Below, in pieces: positions 5,363 through 5,458 of a stretch of DNA of 5,458 nucleotides. Under the pieces are notes generated by a model. That model was not told the origin of the DNA. It made no database searches and saw only the letters and a list, made by a program, of their open reading frames with translations. A program made the translations under genes and the position numbers. Origin of the DNA: Bacteroidales bacterium (GTDB taxonomy: Bacteria; Bacteroidota; Bacteroidia; Bacteroidales; UBA4181); the NCBI GenBank assembly GCA_031287245.1, contig JAITTD010000262.1, positions 1 through 5,458 of the forward strand, written 5' to 3'. Numbering within the stretch: position 1 is the first letter of the stretch; every line of letters begins with the position of its first letter.

Positions 5363-5378
5363 TTGTCCTCGAAATTTT

Positions 5379-5458
5379 GTCCTGCAAGGACAGCACTTTA
5401 TTAACCGTATGCTTCAGCATACGGACAGAACAATACGCACCCCAAGTCCCGCAGGGAC
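5379..5458 (+). repeat. Palindromic intergenic repeat module, copy C (runs off the window)
   Basis: The module starts with GTCCTGCAAGGAC (5379-5391). This keeps the 5-bp stem of the GTCCCGCAGGGAC form with one C-G pair changed to T-A. It continues with a 13-nt linker ending CACTTTATTAA (also in copy A) and a hairpin at 5405-5424 (9-bp arms CCGTATGCT and AGCATACGG, 2-nt centre). A spacer follows, and a second palindrome GTCCCGCAGGGAC (5446-5458) ends exactly at the window edge. Palindrome starts are 67 bp apart, against 72 in copy A. There is no T-run after the hairpin, so it is not a standard intrinsic terminator. Confidence 0.8.

Noticed and set aside
5001..5420. 139-codon minus-strand frame covering the end of thiD and array C
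   Set aside because: It is antisense to thiD, and its N-terminal part is a translation of the repeats (LETRN-type peptides), a typical spurious product.
5405..5424. Hairpin after thiD as an intrinsic terminator
   Set aside because: A perfect stem, but no following T-run on either strand, and the same structure occurs at 487-506 as part of a repeat. The hairpin at 576-591 downstream of the GNAT gene also lacks a T-tail.

Overview
The window looks like chromosomal DNA from a member of the Bacteroidota, probably order Bacteroidales. Three things point there. Two promoters match the Bacteroidota -7 consensus TAnnTTTG, one of them with a -33 TTTG at 19 bp. The genes show no clear Shine-Dalgarno sequences. 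The gene content is typical of the group: a BspA-like leucine-rich-repeat surface protein, a NagB/PIG-L fusion, and a small SRPBCC protein of a type common there. Species and habitat cannot be read from the sequence.

Layout. Positions 1-397 (minus) hold the N-terminal part of a secreted BspA-like LRR protein, cut by the window edge. Positions 398-633 contain no gene and are almost entirely repetitive: a 7-bp-periodic array followed by tandem palindromes. Positions 634-3082 (minus) are a two-gene unit: a 657-residue NagB/PIG-L fusion, then a GNAT acetyltransferase starting 4 bp after it. Positions 3083-3337 form a divergent promoter region with a second heptad array. Positions 3338-5312 (plus) are a tightly packed operon: fabG, a SRPBCC protein gene and thiD, with gaps of 7 and 9 bp. 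Positions 5313-5458 hold a second full copy of the heptad array plus palindrome module, cut by the window end.

Function. The minus-strand pair suggests amino-sugar metabolism: deacetylation by PIG-L, deamination/isomerisation by NagB, and a neighbouring amine acetyltransferase. The plus-strand operon joins a fatty-acid-type ketoreductase, a putative lipid or hydrophobic-ligand binding protein and the thiamin pyrimidine kinase. Their functional link is not obvious.

The most unusual content is non-coding. A composite intergenic element has five degenerate TTTCGRG-type heptads, then two TTCATAA heptads in the same phase, then GTCCYGCARGGAC palindromes alternating with longer hairpins. It occurs twice in the same orientation, about 4.9 kb apart. 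Its palindromes differ between copies by paired changes that keep the stems intact. A third, heptad-only copy lies inverted just upstream of the fabG promoter.
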